Positions 16,600-29,720 of a stretch of 64,000 bases of DNA are shown one piece after another. Each line of letters opens with the position of its first letter. Positions within the stretch are counted from its first letter, which is position 1. A model generated the notes under the pieces. It had not been told where the DNA came from. It made no database searches and was given only the letters and a program-made list of their open reading frames with translations. Origin of the DNA: Halisarca cf. caerulea (Eukaryota; Porifera; Demospongiae; Chondrillida; Halisarcidae); assembly GCA_963170055.1 (NCBI GenBank), contig CAUJGJ010000434.1, forward strand, positions 67,001-131,000. Direction: 5' to 3'. The position numbers were made by a program, and so were the translations under genes.

Positions 16600-19500
16600 A
16601 CCAGCATATCCAACACTACACAAATGCGCTCACAGCACTTCAGAAAGGTCATGTGTGTCCACTGGGATTGTGCGCGGTGCTAGTGCCAAATAATGGTATT
16701 AGCACCAGCATATCCAACATTATACAAAGACGCCCACAGTAGTTAAGAAACTTCATGTGTGTCCACTGGGAATGTGCGTGGTGCTAGTGCCAAATATTGG
16801 TATTAGCACCAGCATATCCAACACTACACGAATACGCCCACAGCACTTCAGAAAGGTCATGTGTTTCCACTGGGAATGTGCGTGGTGCTAGTGCCAAATA
16901 TTGGTATTAGCACCAGCATATCCAACATTACACAAATACGCCCACAGTAGTTAAGAAACTTCATTTGTTTCCACTGGGAATGTGCGTGGTGCTAGTGCCA
17001 AATATTGGTATTAGCACCAGCATATCCAACACTACACGAATACGCCCACAGCACTTCAGAAAGGTCATGTGTTTCCACTGGGAATGTGCGTGGTGCTAGT
17101 GCCAAATATTGGTATTAGCACCAGCATATCCAACATTACACAAATACGCCCACAGTAGTTAAGAAACTTCATGTGTGTCCACTGTCAATGTGCGTGGTGC
17201 TAGTGCCAAATATTGGTATTAGCACCAGCATATCCAACACTACACAAATGCGCTCACAGCGCTTCAGAAAGGTCATGTGTGTCCACTGGGATTGTGCGCG
17301 GTGCTAGTGCCAAATAATGGTATTAGCACCAGCATATCCAACATTACACAAATACGCCCACAGTAGTTAAGAAACTTCATGTGTGTCCTCTGGGAATTTG
17401 CGTGGTGCTAGTGCCAAATATTGGTATTAGCACCAGCATATACAACACTAAACAAATACGCCCACAGCACTTCAGAAACTTCATGTGTGTCCCCTGGGAA
17501 TGTGCATGGTGCTAGTGCCAAATATTGGTATTAGCACCAGCATATCCAACATTACATAAATACGCCCACAGCACTTCAGAAACTTCATGTGTGTCCCCTG
17601 GGAATGTGCGTTGTGCTAGTGCCAAATATTGGTATTAGCACCAGCATATCCAACATTACACAAATACGCCCACAGCACTTCAGAAACTTCATGTGTGTCC
17701 ACTGGGAATGTGCGTGGTGCTAGTGCCAAATATTGGTATTAGCACCAGCATATCCAACACTACACAAATACGCCCACAGCACTTCAGAAACTTCATGTGT
17801 GTCCACTGGGAATGTGCGTGGTGCTAGTGACAAATATTGGTATTAGCACCAGCATATCCAACTCTACACAAATACGCCCACGGTAGTTAAGAAACTTCAT
17901 GTGTGTCCACTGGGAATGTGCGTGTTGCTAGTGCCAAATATTGGTATTAGCACCAGCATATCCAACACTACACGAATACGCCCACAGCACTTCAGAAAGG
18001 TCATGTGTTTCCACTGGGAATGTGCGTGGTGGTAGTTCCAAATATTGGTATTAGCACCAGCATATCCAACATTACACAAATACGCCCACAGTAGTTAAGA
18101 AACTTCATTTGTGTCCACTGGGAATGTGCGTGGTGCTAGTGCCAAATATTGGTATTAGCACCAGCATATCCAACACTACACAAATGCGCTCACAGCGCTT
18201 CAGAAAGGTCATGTGTGTCCACTGGGATTGTGCGCGGTGCTAGTGCCAAATAATGGTATTAGCACCAGCATATCCAACATTACACAAATACGCCCACAGT
18301 AGTTAAGAAACTTCATGTGTGTCCACTGGGAATTTGCGTGGTGCTAGTGCCAAATATTGGTATTAGCACCAGCATATCCAACACTACACAAATACGCCAA
18401 CAGCACTTCAGAAACTTCATGTGTGTCCACTGGGAATGTGCGTGGTGCTAGTGACAAATATTGGTATTAGCACCAGCATATCCAACACTACACAAATACG
18501 CCCACAGCACTTCAGAAACTTCATGTGTGTCCACTGGGAATGTGCGTGGTGCTAGTGCCAAATATTGGTATTAGCACCAGCATATACAACACTACACGAA
18601 TACGCCCACAGCACTTCAGAAAGGTCATGTGTGTCCACTGGGAATGTGCGTGGTGCTAGTGCCAAATATTGGTATTAGCACCAGCATATACAACATTACA
18701 CAAATACGCCCACAGCACTTTAGAAACTTCATGTGTGTCCCCTGGGAATGTGCGTGGTGCTAGTGCCAAATATTGGTATTAGCACCAGCATATCCAACAT
18801 TACACAAATACGCCCACAGCACTTCAGAAACTTCATGTGTGTCCACTGGGAATGTGCGTGGTGCTAGTGCCAAATATTGGTATTAGCACCAGCATATCCA
18901 ACACTACACAAATGCGCTCACAGCACTTCAGAAAGGTCATGTGTGTCCACTGGGATTGTGCGCGGTGCTAGTGCCAAATAATGGTATTAGCACCAGCATA
19001 TCCAACATTATACAAAGACGCCCACAGTAGTTAAGAAACTTCATGTGTGTCCACTGGGAATGTGCGTGGTGCTAGTGCCAAATATTGGTATTAGCACCAG
19101 CATATCCAACACTACACGAATACGCCCACAGCACTTCAGAAAGGTCATGTGTTTCCACTGGGAATGTGCGTGGTGCTAGTGCCAAATATTGGTATTAGCA
19201 CCAGCATATCCAACATTACACAAATACGCCCACAGTAGTTAAGAAACTTCATTTGTGTCCACTGGGAATGTGCGTGGTGCTAGTGCCAAATATTGGTATT
19301 AGCACCAGCATATCCAACACTACACGAATACGCCCACAGCACTTCAGAAAGGTCATGTGTTTCCACTGGGAATGTGCGTGGTGCTAGTGCCAAATATTGG
19401 TATTAGCACCAGCATATCCAACATTACACAAATACGCCCACAGTAGTTAAGAAACTTCATTTGTGTCCACTGGGAATGTGCGTGGTGCTAGTGCCAAATA

Positions 19501-22500
19501 TTGGTATTAGCACCAGCATATCCAACACTACACAAATGCGCTCACAGCGCTTCAGAAAGGTCATGTGTGTCCACTGGGATTGTGCGCGGTGCTAGTGCCA
19601 AATAATGGTATTAGCACCAGCATATCCAACATTACACAAATACGCCCACAGTAGTTAAGAAACTTCATGTGTGTCCTCTGGGAATTTGCGTGGTGCTAGT
19701 GCCAAATATTGGTATTAGCACCAGCATATACAACACTAAACAAATACGCCCACAGCACTTCAGAAACTTCATGTGTGTCCCCTGGGAATGTGCGTGGTGC
19801 TAGTGCCAAATATTGGTATTAGCACCAGCATATCCAACATTACACAAATACGCCCACAGTAGTTAAGAAACTTCATTTGTGTCCACTGGGAATGTGCGTG
19901 GTGCTAGTGCCAAATATTGGTATTAGCACCAGCATATCCAACACTACACAAATGCGCTCACAGCGCTTCAGAAAGGTCATGTGTGTCCACTGGGATTGTG
20001 CGCGGTGCTAGTGCCAAATAATGGTATTAGCACCAGCATATCCAACATTACACAAATACGCCCACAGTAGTTAAGAAACTTCATGTGTGTCCACTGGGAA
20101 TTTGCGTGGTGCTAGTGCCAAATATTGGTATTAGCACCAGCATATCCAACACTACACAAATACGCCCACAGCACTTCAGAAACTTCATGTGTGTCCACTG
20201 GGAATGTGCGTGGTGCTAGTGACAAATATTGGTATTAGCACCAGCATATCCAACACTACACAAATACGCCCACAGCACTTCAGAAACTTCATGTGTGTCC
20301 ACTGGGAATGTGCGTGGTGCTAGTGCCAAATATTGGTATTAGCACCAGCATATACAACACTACACGAATACGCCCACAGCACTTCAGAAAGGTCATGTGT
20401 GTCCACTGGGAATGTGCGTGGTGCTAGTGCCAAATATTGGTATTAGCACCAGCATATACAACATTACACAAATACGCCCACAGCACTTTAGAAACTTCAT
20501 GTGTGTCCCCTGGGAATGTGCGTGGTGCTAGTGCCAAATATTGGTATTAGCACCAGCATATCCAACATTACACAAATACGCCCACAGCACTTCAGAAACT
20601 TCATGTGTGTCCACTGGGAATGTGCGTGGTGCTAGTGCCAAATATTGGTATTAGCACCAGCATATCCAACACTACACAAATGCGCTCACAGCACTTCAGA
20701 AAGGTCATGTGTGTCCACTGGGATTGTGCGCGGTGCTAGTGCCAAATAATGGTATTAGCACCAGCATATCCAACATTATACAAAGACGCCCACAGTAGTT
20801 AAGAAACTTCATGTGTGTCCACTGGGAATGTGCGTGGTGCTAGTGCCAAATATTGGTATTAGCACCAGCATATCCAACACTACACGAATACGCCCACAGC
20901 ACTTCAGAAAGGTCATGTGTTTCCACTGGGAATGTGCGTGGTGCTAGTGCCAAATATTGGTATTAGCACCAGCTTATCCAACATTACACAAATACGCCCA
21001 CAGTAGTTAAGAAACTTCATTTGTGTCCACTGGGAATGTGCGTGGTGCTAGTGACAAATATTGGTATTAGCACCAGCATATCCAACACTACACGAATACG
21101 CCCACAGCACTTCAGAAAGGTCATGTGTTTCCACTGGGAATGTGCGTGGTGCTAGTGCCAAATATTGGTATTAGCACCAGCATATCCAACATTACACAAA
21201 TACGCCCACAGTAGTTAAGAAACTTCATTTGTGTCCACTGGGAATGTGCGTGGTGCTAGTGCCAAATATTGGTATTAGCACCAGCATATCCAACACTACA
21301 CAAATGCGCTCACAGCGCTTCAGAAAGGTCATGTGTGTCCACTGGGATTGTGCGCGGTGCTAGTGCCAAATAATGGTATTAGCACCAGCATATCCAACAT
21401 TACACAAATACGCCCACAGTAGTTAAGAAACTTCATGTGTGTCCTCTGGGAATTTGCGTGGTGCTAGTGCCAAATATTGGTATTAGCACCAGCATATACA
21501 ACACTAAACAAATACGCCCACAGCACTTCAGAAACTTCATGTGTGTCCCCTGGGAATGTGCGTGGTGCTAGTGCCAAATATTGGTATTAGCACCAGCATA
21601 TCCAACATTACACAAATACGCCCACAGCACTTCAGAAACTTCATGTGTGTCCCCTGGGAATGTGCGTTGTGCTAGTGCCAAATATTGGTATTAGCACCAG
21701 CATATCCAACATTACACAAATACGCCCACAGCACTTCAGAAACTTCATGTGTGTCCACTGGGAATGTGCGTGGTGCTAGTGCCAAATATTGGTATTAGCA
21801 CCAGCATATCCAACACTACACAAATACGCCCACAGCACTTCAGAAACTTCATGTGTGTCCACTGGGAATGTGCGTGGTGCTAGTGACAAATATTGGTATT
21901 AGCACCAGCATATCCAACACTACACGAATACGCCCACAGCACTTCAGAAAGGTCATGTGTGTCCACTGGGAATGTGCGTGGTGCTAGTGCCAAATATTGG
22001 TATTAGCACCAGCATGTCCAACATTACACAAATACGCCCACAGCACTTTAGAAACTTCATGTGTGTCCACTGGGAATGTGCGTGGTGCTAGTGCCAAATA
22101 TTGGTATTAGCACCAGCATATCCAACATTACACAAATCCGCCCACAGCACTTCAGAAACTTCATGTGTGTCCACTGGGAATGTGCGTGGTGCTAGTGCCA
22201 AATATTGGTATTAGCACCAGCATATCCAACACTACACAAATGCGCTCACAGCAATTCAGAAAGGTCATGTGTGTCCACTGGGATTGTGCGCGGTGCTAGT
22301 GCCAAATAATGGTATTAGCACCAGCATATCCAACATTATACAAAGACGCCCACAGTAGTTAAGAAACTTCATGTGTGTCCACTGGGAATGTGCATGGTGC
22401 TAGTGCCAAATATTGGTATTAGCACCAGCATATCCAACACTACACAAATACGCCCACAGCACTTCAGAAATGTCATGTGTTTCCACTGGGAATGTGTGTG

Positions 22501-24330
22501 GTGCTAGTGCCAAATATTGGTATTAGCACCAGCATATCCAACATTACACAAATACGCCCACAGTAGTTAAGAAACTTCATTTGTGTCCACTGGGAATGTG
22601 CGTGGTGCTAGTGCCAAATATTGGTATTAGCACCAGCATATCCAACACTACACAAATACGCACACAGCACTTCAGAAACTTCATGTGTGTCCACTGGGAA
22701 TGTGCGTGGTGCTAGTGTCAAATATTGGTATTAGCACCAGCATATCCAACACTACACAAATACGCCCACAGCACTTCAGAAACTTCATGTGTGTCCACTG
22801 GGAATGTGCGTGGTGCTAGTGCCAAATATTGGTATTAGCACCAGCATATCCAACACTACACAAATACGCCCACAGCACTTCAGAAACTTCATGTGTGTCC
22901 ACTGGGAATTTGCGTGGTGCTAGTGCCAAATATTGGTATTAGCACCAGCATATCCAACACTACACAAATACACCCACAGCACTTCGGAAACTTTATGTGT
23001 GTCCTCTGGAAATGTGCGTGGTGCTATTGCCTAACATTGGTATTAGCACCAGCATATCCAACACTACACACATACGCCCACAGCACTTCAGAAACTTCAT
23101 GTGTGTCCACTGGGAATGTGCGTGGTGCTAGTGACAAATATTGGTATTAGCACCAGCATATCCAACACTACACGAATACGCCCACAGCACTTCAGAAAGG
23201 TCATGTGTGTCCACTGGGAATGTGCGTGGTGCTAGTGCCAAATATTGGTATTAGCACCAGCATGTCCAACATTACACAAATACGCCCACAGCACTTTAGA
23301 AACTTCATGTGTGTCCACTGGGAATGTGCGTGGTGCTAGTGCCAAATATTGGTATTAGCACCAGCATATCCAACATTACACAAATCCGCCCACAGCACTT
23401 CAGAAACTTCATGTGTGTCCACTGGGAATGTGCGTGGTGCTAGTGCCAAATATTGGTATTAGCACCAGCATATCCAACACTACACAAATGCGCTCACAGC
23501 AATTCAGAAAGGTCATGTGTGTCCACTGGGATTGTGCGCGGTGCTAGTGCCAAATAATGGTATTAGCACCAGCATATCCAACATTATACAAAGACGCCCA
23601 CAGTAGTTAAGAAACTTCATGTGTGTCCACTGGGAATGTGCATGGTGCTAGTGCCAAATATTGGTATTAGCACCAGCATATCCAACACTACACAAATACG
23701 CCCACAGCACTTCAGAAATGTCATGTGTTTCCACTGGGAATGTGTGTGGTGCTAGTGCCAAATATTGGTATTAGCACCAGCATATCCAACATTACACAAA
23801 TACGCCCACAGTAGTTAAGAAACTTCATTTGTGTCCACTGGGAATGTGCGTGGTGCTAGTGCCAAATATTGGTATTAGCACCAGCATATCCAACACTACA
23901 CAAATACGCACACAGCACTTCAGAAACTTCATGTGTGTCCACTGGGAATGTGCGTGGTGCTAGTGTCAAATATTGGTATTAGCACCAGCATATCCAACAC
24001 TACACAAATACGCCCACAGCACTTCAGAAACTTCATGTGTGTCCACTGGGAATGTGCGTGGTGCTAGTGCCAAATATTGGTATTAGCACCAGCATATCCA
24101 ACACTACACAAATACGCCCACAGCACTTCAGAAACTTCATGTGTGTCCACTGGGAATTTGCGTGGTGCTAGTGCCAAATATTGGTATTAGCACCAGCATA
24201 TCCAACACTACACAAATACACCCACAGCACTTCGGAAACTTTATGTGTGTCCTCTGGAAATGTGCGTGGTGCTATTGCCTAACATTGGTATTAGCACCAG
24301 CATATCCAACACTACACACATACGCCCACA
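16600..24330 (+). repeat. nested higher-order repeats of the 104-bp satellite
   Basis: A rare variant, TATACAAAGACGCCC, marks one monomer type at 16721, 19009, 20777, 22337 and 23585. The spacings are 2288, 1768, 1560 and 1248 bp, exactly 22, 17, 15 and 12 monomers. The last block (about 21900-23148 and 23148-24330) is an almost identical 1248-bp pair. Successive unequal exchanges with blocks of different size explain this. Confidence 0.85.
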
Positions 24331-24866
24331 GTACTTCAGTAACTTCATGTGTGTCCACTAGGAATGTGCGTGGTGCTAGTGCCAAATATTGGTATTAGCA
24401 CCAGCATATCCAACACTACACAAATACACGCACAGAACTTCGGAAACTTCATGTGTGTCCACTGGGAATGTGTGTGGTGCTAGTGCCAAATTTTGGTATT
24501 ATTACCAGTATATCCAACACTACACAAATACGCCCACAGATCTTCAGAAACTTAATGTATGTCCTCTGGAAATGTGCGTGGTTCTAATGCCTAACATTTG
24601 TATTAGCACCAGCATATCCAACACTAAACTCATACACCCATATCACTTCAGAAACTTCATGTGTGTCCACTGGGAATGTGCGTGGTGCTAGTGCTAAATA
24701 TTGGTATTAGCACCAGCATATTTAACACTACACAAATATGCCCACAGCACTTCGGAAACTTCATGTGTGTCCACTGGGAATGTGTGTGGTGCTAGTGCCA
24801 AATTTTTTTATTAGCACGAGCATATCCAACACTACGCAAATACACCCAGTTACGCCCACAGCACTT

Positions 24867-25272
24867 AAGTTATTCAAGTGCTGTGGGCGTATTTGTGTAG
24901 TATTGGATATGCTGGTGCTAATACAAATATTTTTCACTAGCACCACGCACATTCCCAGTGGAATAACATGAAGTTTCTGAAGTGTTGTGGGCGTATTTGT
25001 GTAGTTTTTAATACGCTGGTGTTGAGACCAATATTTGGTACTAGCACCACCCACGTGTTCAGTGGATACGCATGAAGTTTCTGAAGATCTTTGGGCGTAT
25101 TTTTTGTAGTGTTGGATATGGTGGGTCTAACACCAATATTTGGTAGTAGCACCTTGCACATTTTTTGTGGATACACATGAAGTTTCTGAAGTTCTTGTGA
25201 GCGCATTTGTTTAGTGTTGGAAATGGTGTTTCGAAGACCAATATTTGGTACTAACACCATACACATTCCCAG
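24867..25272 (-). repeat. inverted 104-bp satellite monomers, left part
   Basis: From 24867 the monomers read on the opposite strand. The junction is a 16-bp perfect inverted repeat (24851-24866 and 24876-24891) separated by 9 bp. About four monomers are present, clearly more diverged from consensus than those in the main array. They are interrupted at 25273 by a transposon-like insertion. Confidence 0.92.
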
Positions 25273-26025
25273 CGTAGGTATGTTATGTCCGATTTCTGGA
25301 CATAAAACAAAATGGCGGACGACTATGAGGTACTATAATTTTTCGCTTCGATCTTCGTTCAAATGTAAGCAGACTTTCTGAAAATAGCCACAATGGCATC
25401 TGACACATATACTTGGCTTCGAAAGCAACAAAAGCTAGTTCTAACCTCTGCAATTCGTTCGTAATGAGTTTTCTTACACCATATGCAAATATTTCAAAAT
25501 GCAATAAGGCGGTGGTTAGGATCTCGGCTTTTGGACACAAAGGTAGGTCAAAAGAAAGCACAGATTGAAAACTTACTAAATTGAATCTTGGGGGATGATC
25601 CTCCACTCCATGGCTGTTATGTCCAGGGTTTTTTCCCAAAAACAAGGTTCCCAGCTATAAGATGTTGGACATAAACCGAACGGAGCAACGTACATTACCC
25701 CAAGATTCGATTCTGAGGGTTTGGTCCTTTAGTAACAATATATCAAAGTTTCAAAGCTAAAAGCCGAGATTTCTACCACTGCCTTTTTCGATAAAGTTTT
25801 CTTGTCGAACAGAACTGTATTTCCAGGCTGAGTCACGTGTTGTCACATGTTCCATGAACATCTTTCTTGTATACTGACGTATATGTCCCGCTTGCAAATG
25901 ATATCATCACTAAAACAAATTATAAGCGTGTGACAAACCCACGCGTTGTCCACTATAACGAAATTCATTGCGTGAAGCCAGATAACGTCGCGCTTTTGGC
26001 TGGATTGGGACATAACATACCTGCG
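25273..26025. mobile_element. 753-bp non-autonomous DNA transposon inserted in the satellite
   Basis: The ends are inverted repeats: CGTAGGTATGTTATGTCC at 25273 and its reverse complement, with one mismatch, ending at 26025 (15 bp AGGTATGTTATGTCC perfect). Removing the element and one AG restores the normal monomer text CCCAG-TGGACAC, so AG (25271-25272 and 26026-26027) is the apparent 2-bp target duplication. The interior is unique, contains further copies of the GGACATAA motif, and has no convincing coding frame. It resembles a MITE; the superfamily is uncertain because a 2-bp AG duplication is not the TA of mariner-type elements. Confidence 0.8.
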
Positions 26026-26650
26026 AGTGGACACGCATTAAGTTACTCAAGTGCTGTGGGCGTATTTGTGTAGTATTGGATATGCTGGTGCTAATACAAA
26101 TATTTGGCACTAGCACCACGCACATTCCCAGTGGAATAACATGAAGTTTCTGAAGTGTTGTGGGCGTATGTGTGCAGTGTTAAATATGCTGGTGTTAAGA
26201 CCAATATTTTGCACTAGCACCACGCACATTCCCAGTGGACACACATGAAGTTTCTGAAGTGCTGTGGTCGTATTTGTGTAGTGTTGGATATGGTGGTTCT
26301 AAGATCAAATATTTGGCACTAGCACCACGCATATTGTCAGTGGATACACATGAAGTTTCTGAAGTTCTGTGAGCGCATTTGTGTAGTGTTGGATATGCTG
26401 GTGCTACTACAAATATTTGGCACTAGCACCACGTACATTCCCAGTAGAATAACATGAAGTTTCTGAAGTGTTTGGGCGTATGTGTGTAGTGTTAAATATG
26501 TTGGTGTTAAGACCAATATTTGGCACTACCACCACGCACATTCCCAGTGGACACACATGAAGTTTCTGAAGTGCTGTGGGTGTATTTGTGTAGTGTTGGA
26601 TATGGTGGTTCTAAGACCAATATTTGGCACTAGCACCACGCACATTCCCA
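26026..26650 (-). repeat. inverted 104-bp satellite monomers, right part
   Basis: About six further monomers in inverted orientation continue the array after the transposon. They are diverged (variants such as GTTAAGACC and GGTGGTTCTAAG) and stop abruptly inside a monomer at the sequence CATTCCCA, where the 63-bp satellite begins. Confidence 0.9.
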
Positions 26651-29579
26651 ATTTTCACCTTCTGGAAGTGTTCCCTTTGATGTGGGAAGCCTTGTGGTCG
26701 TGTGGGAAATGTAAATTTTCACCTCAGGATGTGTTCTCTTTGATATGGGAAGCCATGTGGTGGCGTGGGAAATGTAAGTTTTCACCTCAGGAAGTGTTTT
26801 TTTAATGTGGGTAGCCTTGTGATGAAGTGGGAAGTGAAAATTTCCACCTCAGGAAGTGTTCCCTTTGACGCGGGAAGCCATATGGTTGCGTGGTATATGT
26901 AAATTTACATCTCACTATGTGTTCCCTTTGATGTGGGAAGCCATGTGGTGGCGTGGGAAATGTAAATTTTCACCTCAAGATGTGTTCTTTTTTATGCGGG
27001 AAGCCATGTGGTGGCGTGGGAAATGTAAATTTTCACCTCATAATGTGTTCCCTTTGATGCGGGAAGCCATGTGGTAGCGTAGGAAATGTGAATTTTTACC
27101 TCAGGGTGCGTTCTCTTTGATGTGGGAAGTCGTGGTTGCGTGGGAAATGAATATGACCTCAGGAAGTGTTTTTTTGATGTGGGTAGCCTTGTGGTGAAGT
27201 GGGAATTGTAAATTTTCACCTCAGGATGTGTTACCTTTGATGTGGGAAGCCATGTTTTGGCGTGGTAAATGTAAATTTTCACCTCAGGATGTTTTGCCTT
27301 TGATGCGGGAAGCCATATGGTGGCGTGGGAAATGTGAATTTTCACCTCACGATGTGTTCCCTTTGATGCGGGAAGCCATGTGGTGGCATGGGAAATGTAA
27401 ATTTCACCTTACAATGTGTTCCTTTTGATGTGGGAAGCCATGTAGTTGCGTGGGAAATGAAAATTTACACCTCAGGAAGTGTTCGCTCTGATGTGGGAAG
27501 CCATGTTGTGAAATGGGAATTGTAAATTTTCACCTCAGGATTTGTTCCCTTTGATGTGGGTAGCCATGTGGTGGCGTTGGAAATGAAAATTTTCACTTCA
27601 GGAAGTGGTTCTTTTGATGTGGGAAGCCATGTAGTGAAGTGGGAAATGTAAATTTTCACCTTGCAATGTGTTCCCTTTAATGCGGGAAGCCATGTGGTGG
27701 CGATGGAAATGTAAATTTTACCTCACGATGTGTTCTTTTGATGTGGGAAGCCATGTGTTGGCGTGGGAAATGTAAATTTTCACCTCACGATGTGTTCCCT
27801 TTGATTCGGGAAGCCATGTGGTGGCGTGGGAATTGTAAATTTACACCTCAGGAAGTGTTCCCTTTGATGTGGGAAGCCATGTGGTAGCGTGGGAAATGAA
27901 AATTTTCACCTCAGGAAGTGTTCCCTTTGACGTGGGAAGCCATGTGGTGGCGTGGGAAATGTAAATTTTCACCTCAAGATGTGTTTTTTTTTATGCGGGA
28001 AGCCATGTGGTGGTGTGGGAAATGTAAATTTTCACCTCACAATGTGTTCCCTTTGATGCGGGAAGCCATGTAGTGGTGTGGGAAATGTAAATTTTCACCT
28101 CAGGATGTGTTCCCTTTGATGCGGGTAGCCATGTGGTGGCGTGGGAAATGTAAATTTACACATCAGGATGTGTTCCCTTTGATGCGGGAAGCCATGTGGT
28201 GGCGTGGGAAATGTAAATTTTCACATCAGGATAATTTCCCTTTCATACGGGAAGCCATGTGGTGGCGTGAGAAATGTAAATTTTCACCTCAGGATGTGTT
28301 CCCTTTGATGCAGTAAGCCATGTGGTGGCGTGGGAAATGTAAATTTTCACATTAGGATGTGTTCTCTTTAAAGCGGGAAGGCATGTGATTGCGTGGGAAA
28401 TGAAAATTTTCACATCAGGATGTGTTCCCTTTGATGCGGGAAGCCATGTGGTGGCATGGGAAATGTAAATTTTTCACATCAGGATGTGTTCCCTTTAATG
28501 CGGGAAGGCATGTGGTGGCGTGGGGAATGTAAATTATCACATCAGGATGTGTTCCCTTTGATGCGGTAAGCCACGTAATGGCATGGGAAATGTAAATTTT
28601 CAACTCACGATGTGTTCCCTTTGATGCGGGAAGCCATGTGGTGGCGTGGGAAGTGTAAATTTTCAACTCACAATGTGTTCCCTTTGATGCGGGAAGCCAT
28701 GTGGTGGCGTGGGAAATGTAAATTTTCACATCAGGATGTGTTCCTTTTGATGCGGGAAGCCATGTGGTGGCATGTTAAATGTAAATTTTCAACTGAGGAT
28801 GTGTTCCCTTTGATGTGGTAAGCCATGTGGTGGCGTGGGAAATGTAAATTTTCACCTCGGGATGTGTTCCCTTTTATGCGGGAAGCCATGTGGTGGCGTG
28901 GGAAATGAAAATTTACAACTCACGATGTGTTCCCTTTGATGCGGGAAGCCATGTGGTGGCATGGGAAATGAAAATTTTTACCTCCGGAAGTTTTTCCTTT
29001 GATGTGGGAAGCCTTGTGAAGGCGTGGGAAATTGAAAGTTTTTTCTCAGGAAGTCTTCCCTTTGATGCAGGAAACCATATGGAGGCGTGGGAAATTGAAA
29101 TGTTCACCACAGGAAGTGTTCCCTTTATGCGGGAAGCAAGGTGGAGGCGTTAGAAATTGAAATGTTCACCACAGGAAGAGTTTACTTTGATGTGGGAAGC
29201 CATGCATGTGGTGGTGTGAGAAGTTAAATTTTTAACAATAGGAAGTGTTCCCTTTGAAGTGGGAATCCATGTGGTGGTGTGGGATAGTGACATTTTTATC
29301 ACAGGAAGTGTTCTCTTTGATGCGGGAAGCCTTGTTGTTAAGTGGGAAATTGAAATTTTTTGACAGGAAGTTTTGTCTTTATGCCGGAAGCTATTTTCCA
29401 TGTCGGAAATTGAAATTTTTATCACAGGAAGTTGTTCCTTTGATGTGGGTAGTGATATGGTCAAATCACAAATTGAAATCTTTTCCACAGCAAGTATTCA
29501 CCTTGATGTGGGAAGCCATGTGGCCACATCAGAACTTGAAATTTTTTTCACAGGAAGTGTTTTATTTGATGCAGGAAGC

Positions 29580-29580
<1 letters not shown>
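26651..29580 (+). repeat. 63-bp satellite array
   Basis: About 46 copies of a 63-bp unit with core GATGCGGGAAGCCATGTGG; for example TTGATGCGGG recurs at 28621 and 28684. The unit is 21 codons, so long open frames appear on both strands (70-170 codons). These have a repetitive composition and no start, splice or domain signal, so I do not call genes. Copies are regular up to about 28980 and increasingly diverged (GAAATTGAAA variants, indels) towards the right edge. Confidence 0.95.
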
Positions 29581-29581
<1 letters not shown>

Positions 29582-29666
<85 letters not shown>

Positions 29667-29720
29667 ATGTGTGTGTGTGTTGTGCATGTGTGTTGTGTGT
29701 GTGTGGGTGGGTGTGCAAGT
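29582..29720 (+). repeat. TG microsatellite at the end of the 63-bp satellite
   Basis: A pure TG run to about 29665 is followed by an interrupted TG-rich tail. It begins inside the last degenerate 63-bp unit (GGAAGCCATG then TGTG). Confidence 0.97.

Larger units (their letters stand above)
1..24866 (+). repeat. 104-bp satellite array, head-to-tail
   Basis: About 239 tandem copies of one monomer; landmarks recur at exact multiples of 104 bp (for example 12396/12500 and 14060/14996). A few monomers are 101 bp, with a 3-bp deletion near 720, 2690, 4042, 4770 and 5283. Each monomer contains TGGTGCTA and, 17 bp later, its reverse complement TAGCACCA, so each copy could fold a small stem. The array runs off the left edge, so its true length is unknown. 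Open frames of 60-100 codons arise because 104 is not a multiple of three and the translation cycles through all frames; none looks like a gene. I see no gene, promoter or foreign insertion in these 24.9 kb. Whether it is centromeric, subtelomeric or interstitial cannot be told from sequence. Confidence 0.97.

Noticed and set aside
1..24866. Satellite as a CENP-B box array
   Set aside because: I looked for the TTCG...A..CGGG pattern in the consensus monomer and did not find it; centromeric identity is not supported by sequence alone.
2424..25266. Open frames of 60-109 codons across the 104-bp satellite (MCPLGMCVVL-type and complementary)
   Set aside because: Each is a read-through of the repeat in three successive frames, recurs with the monomer phase, and has no splice or start context. 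Not genes.
26482..29488. Open frames across the 63-bp satellite
   Set aside because: Explained by the 21-codon unit length; present on both strands with no unique sequence.
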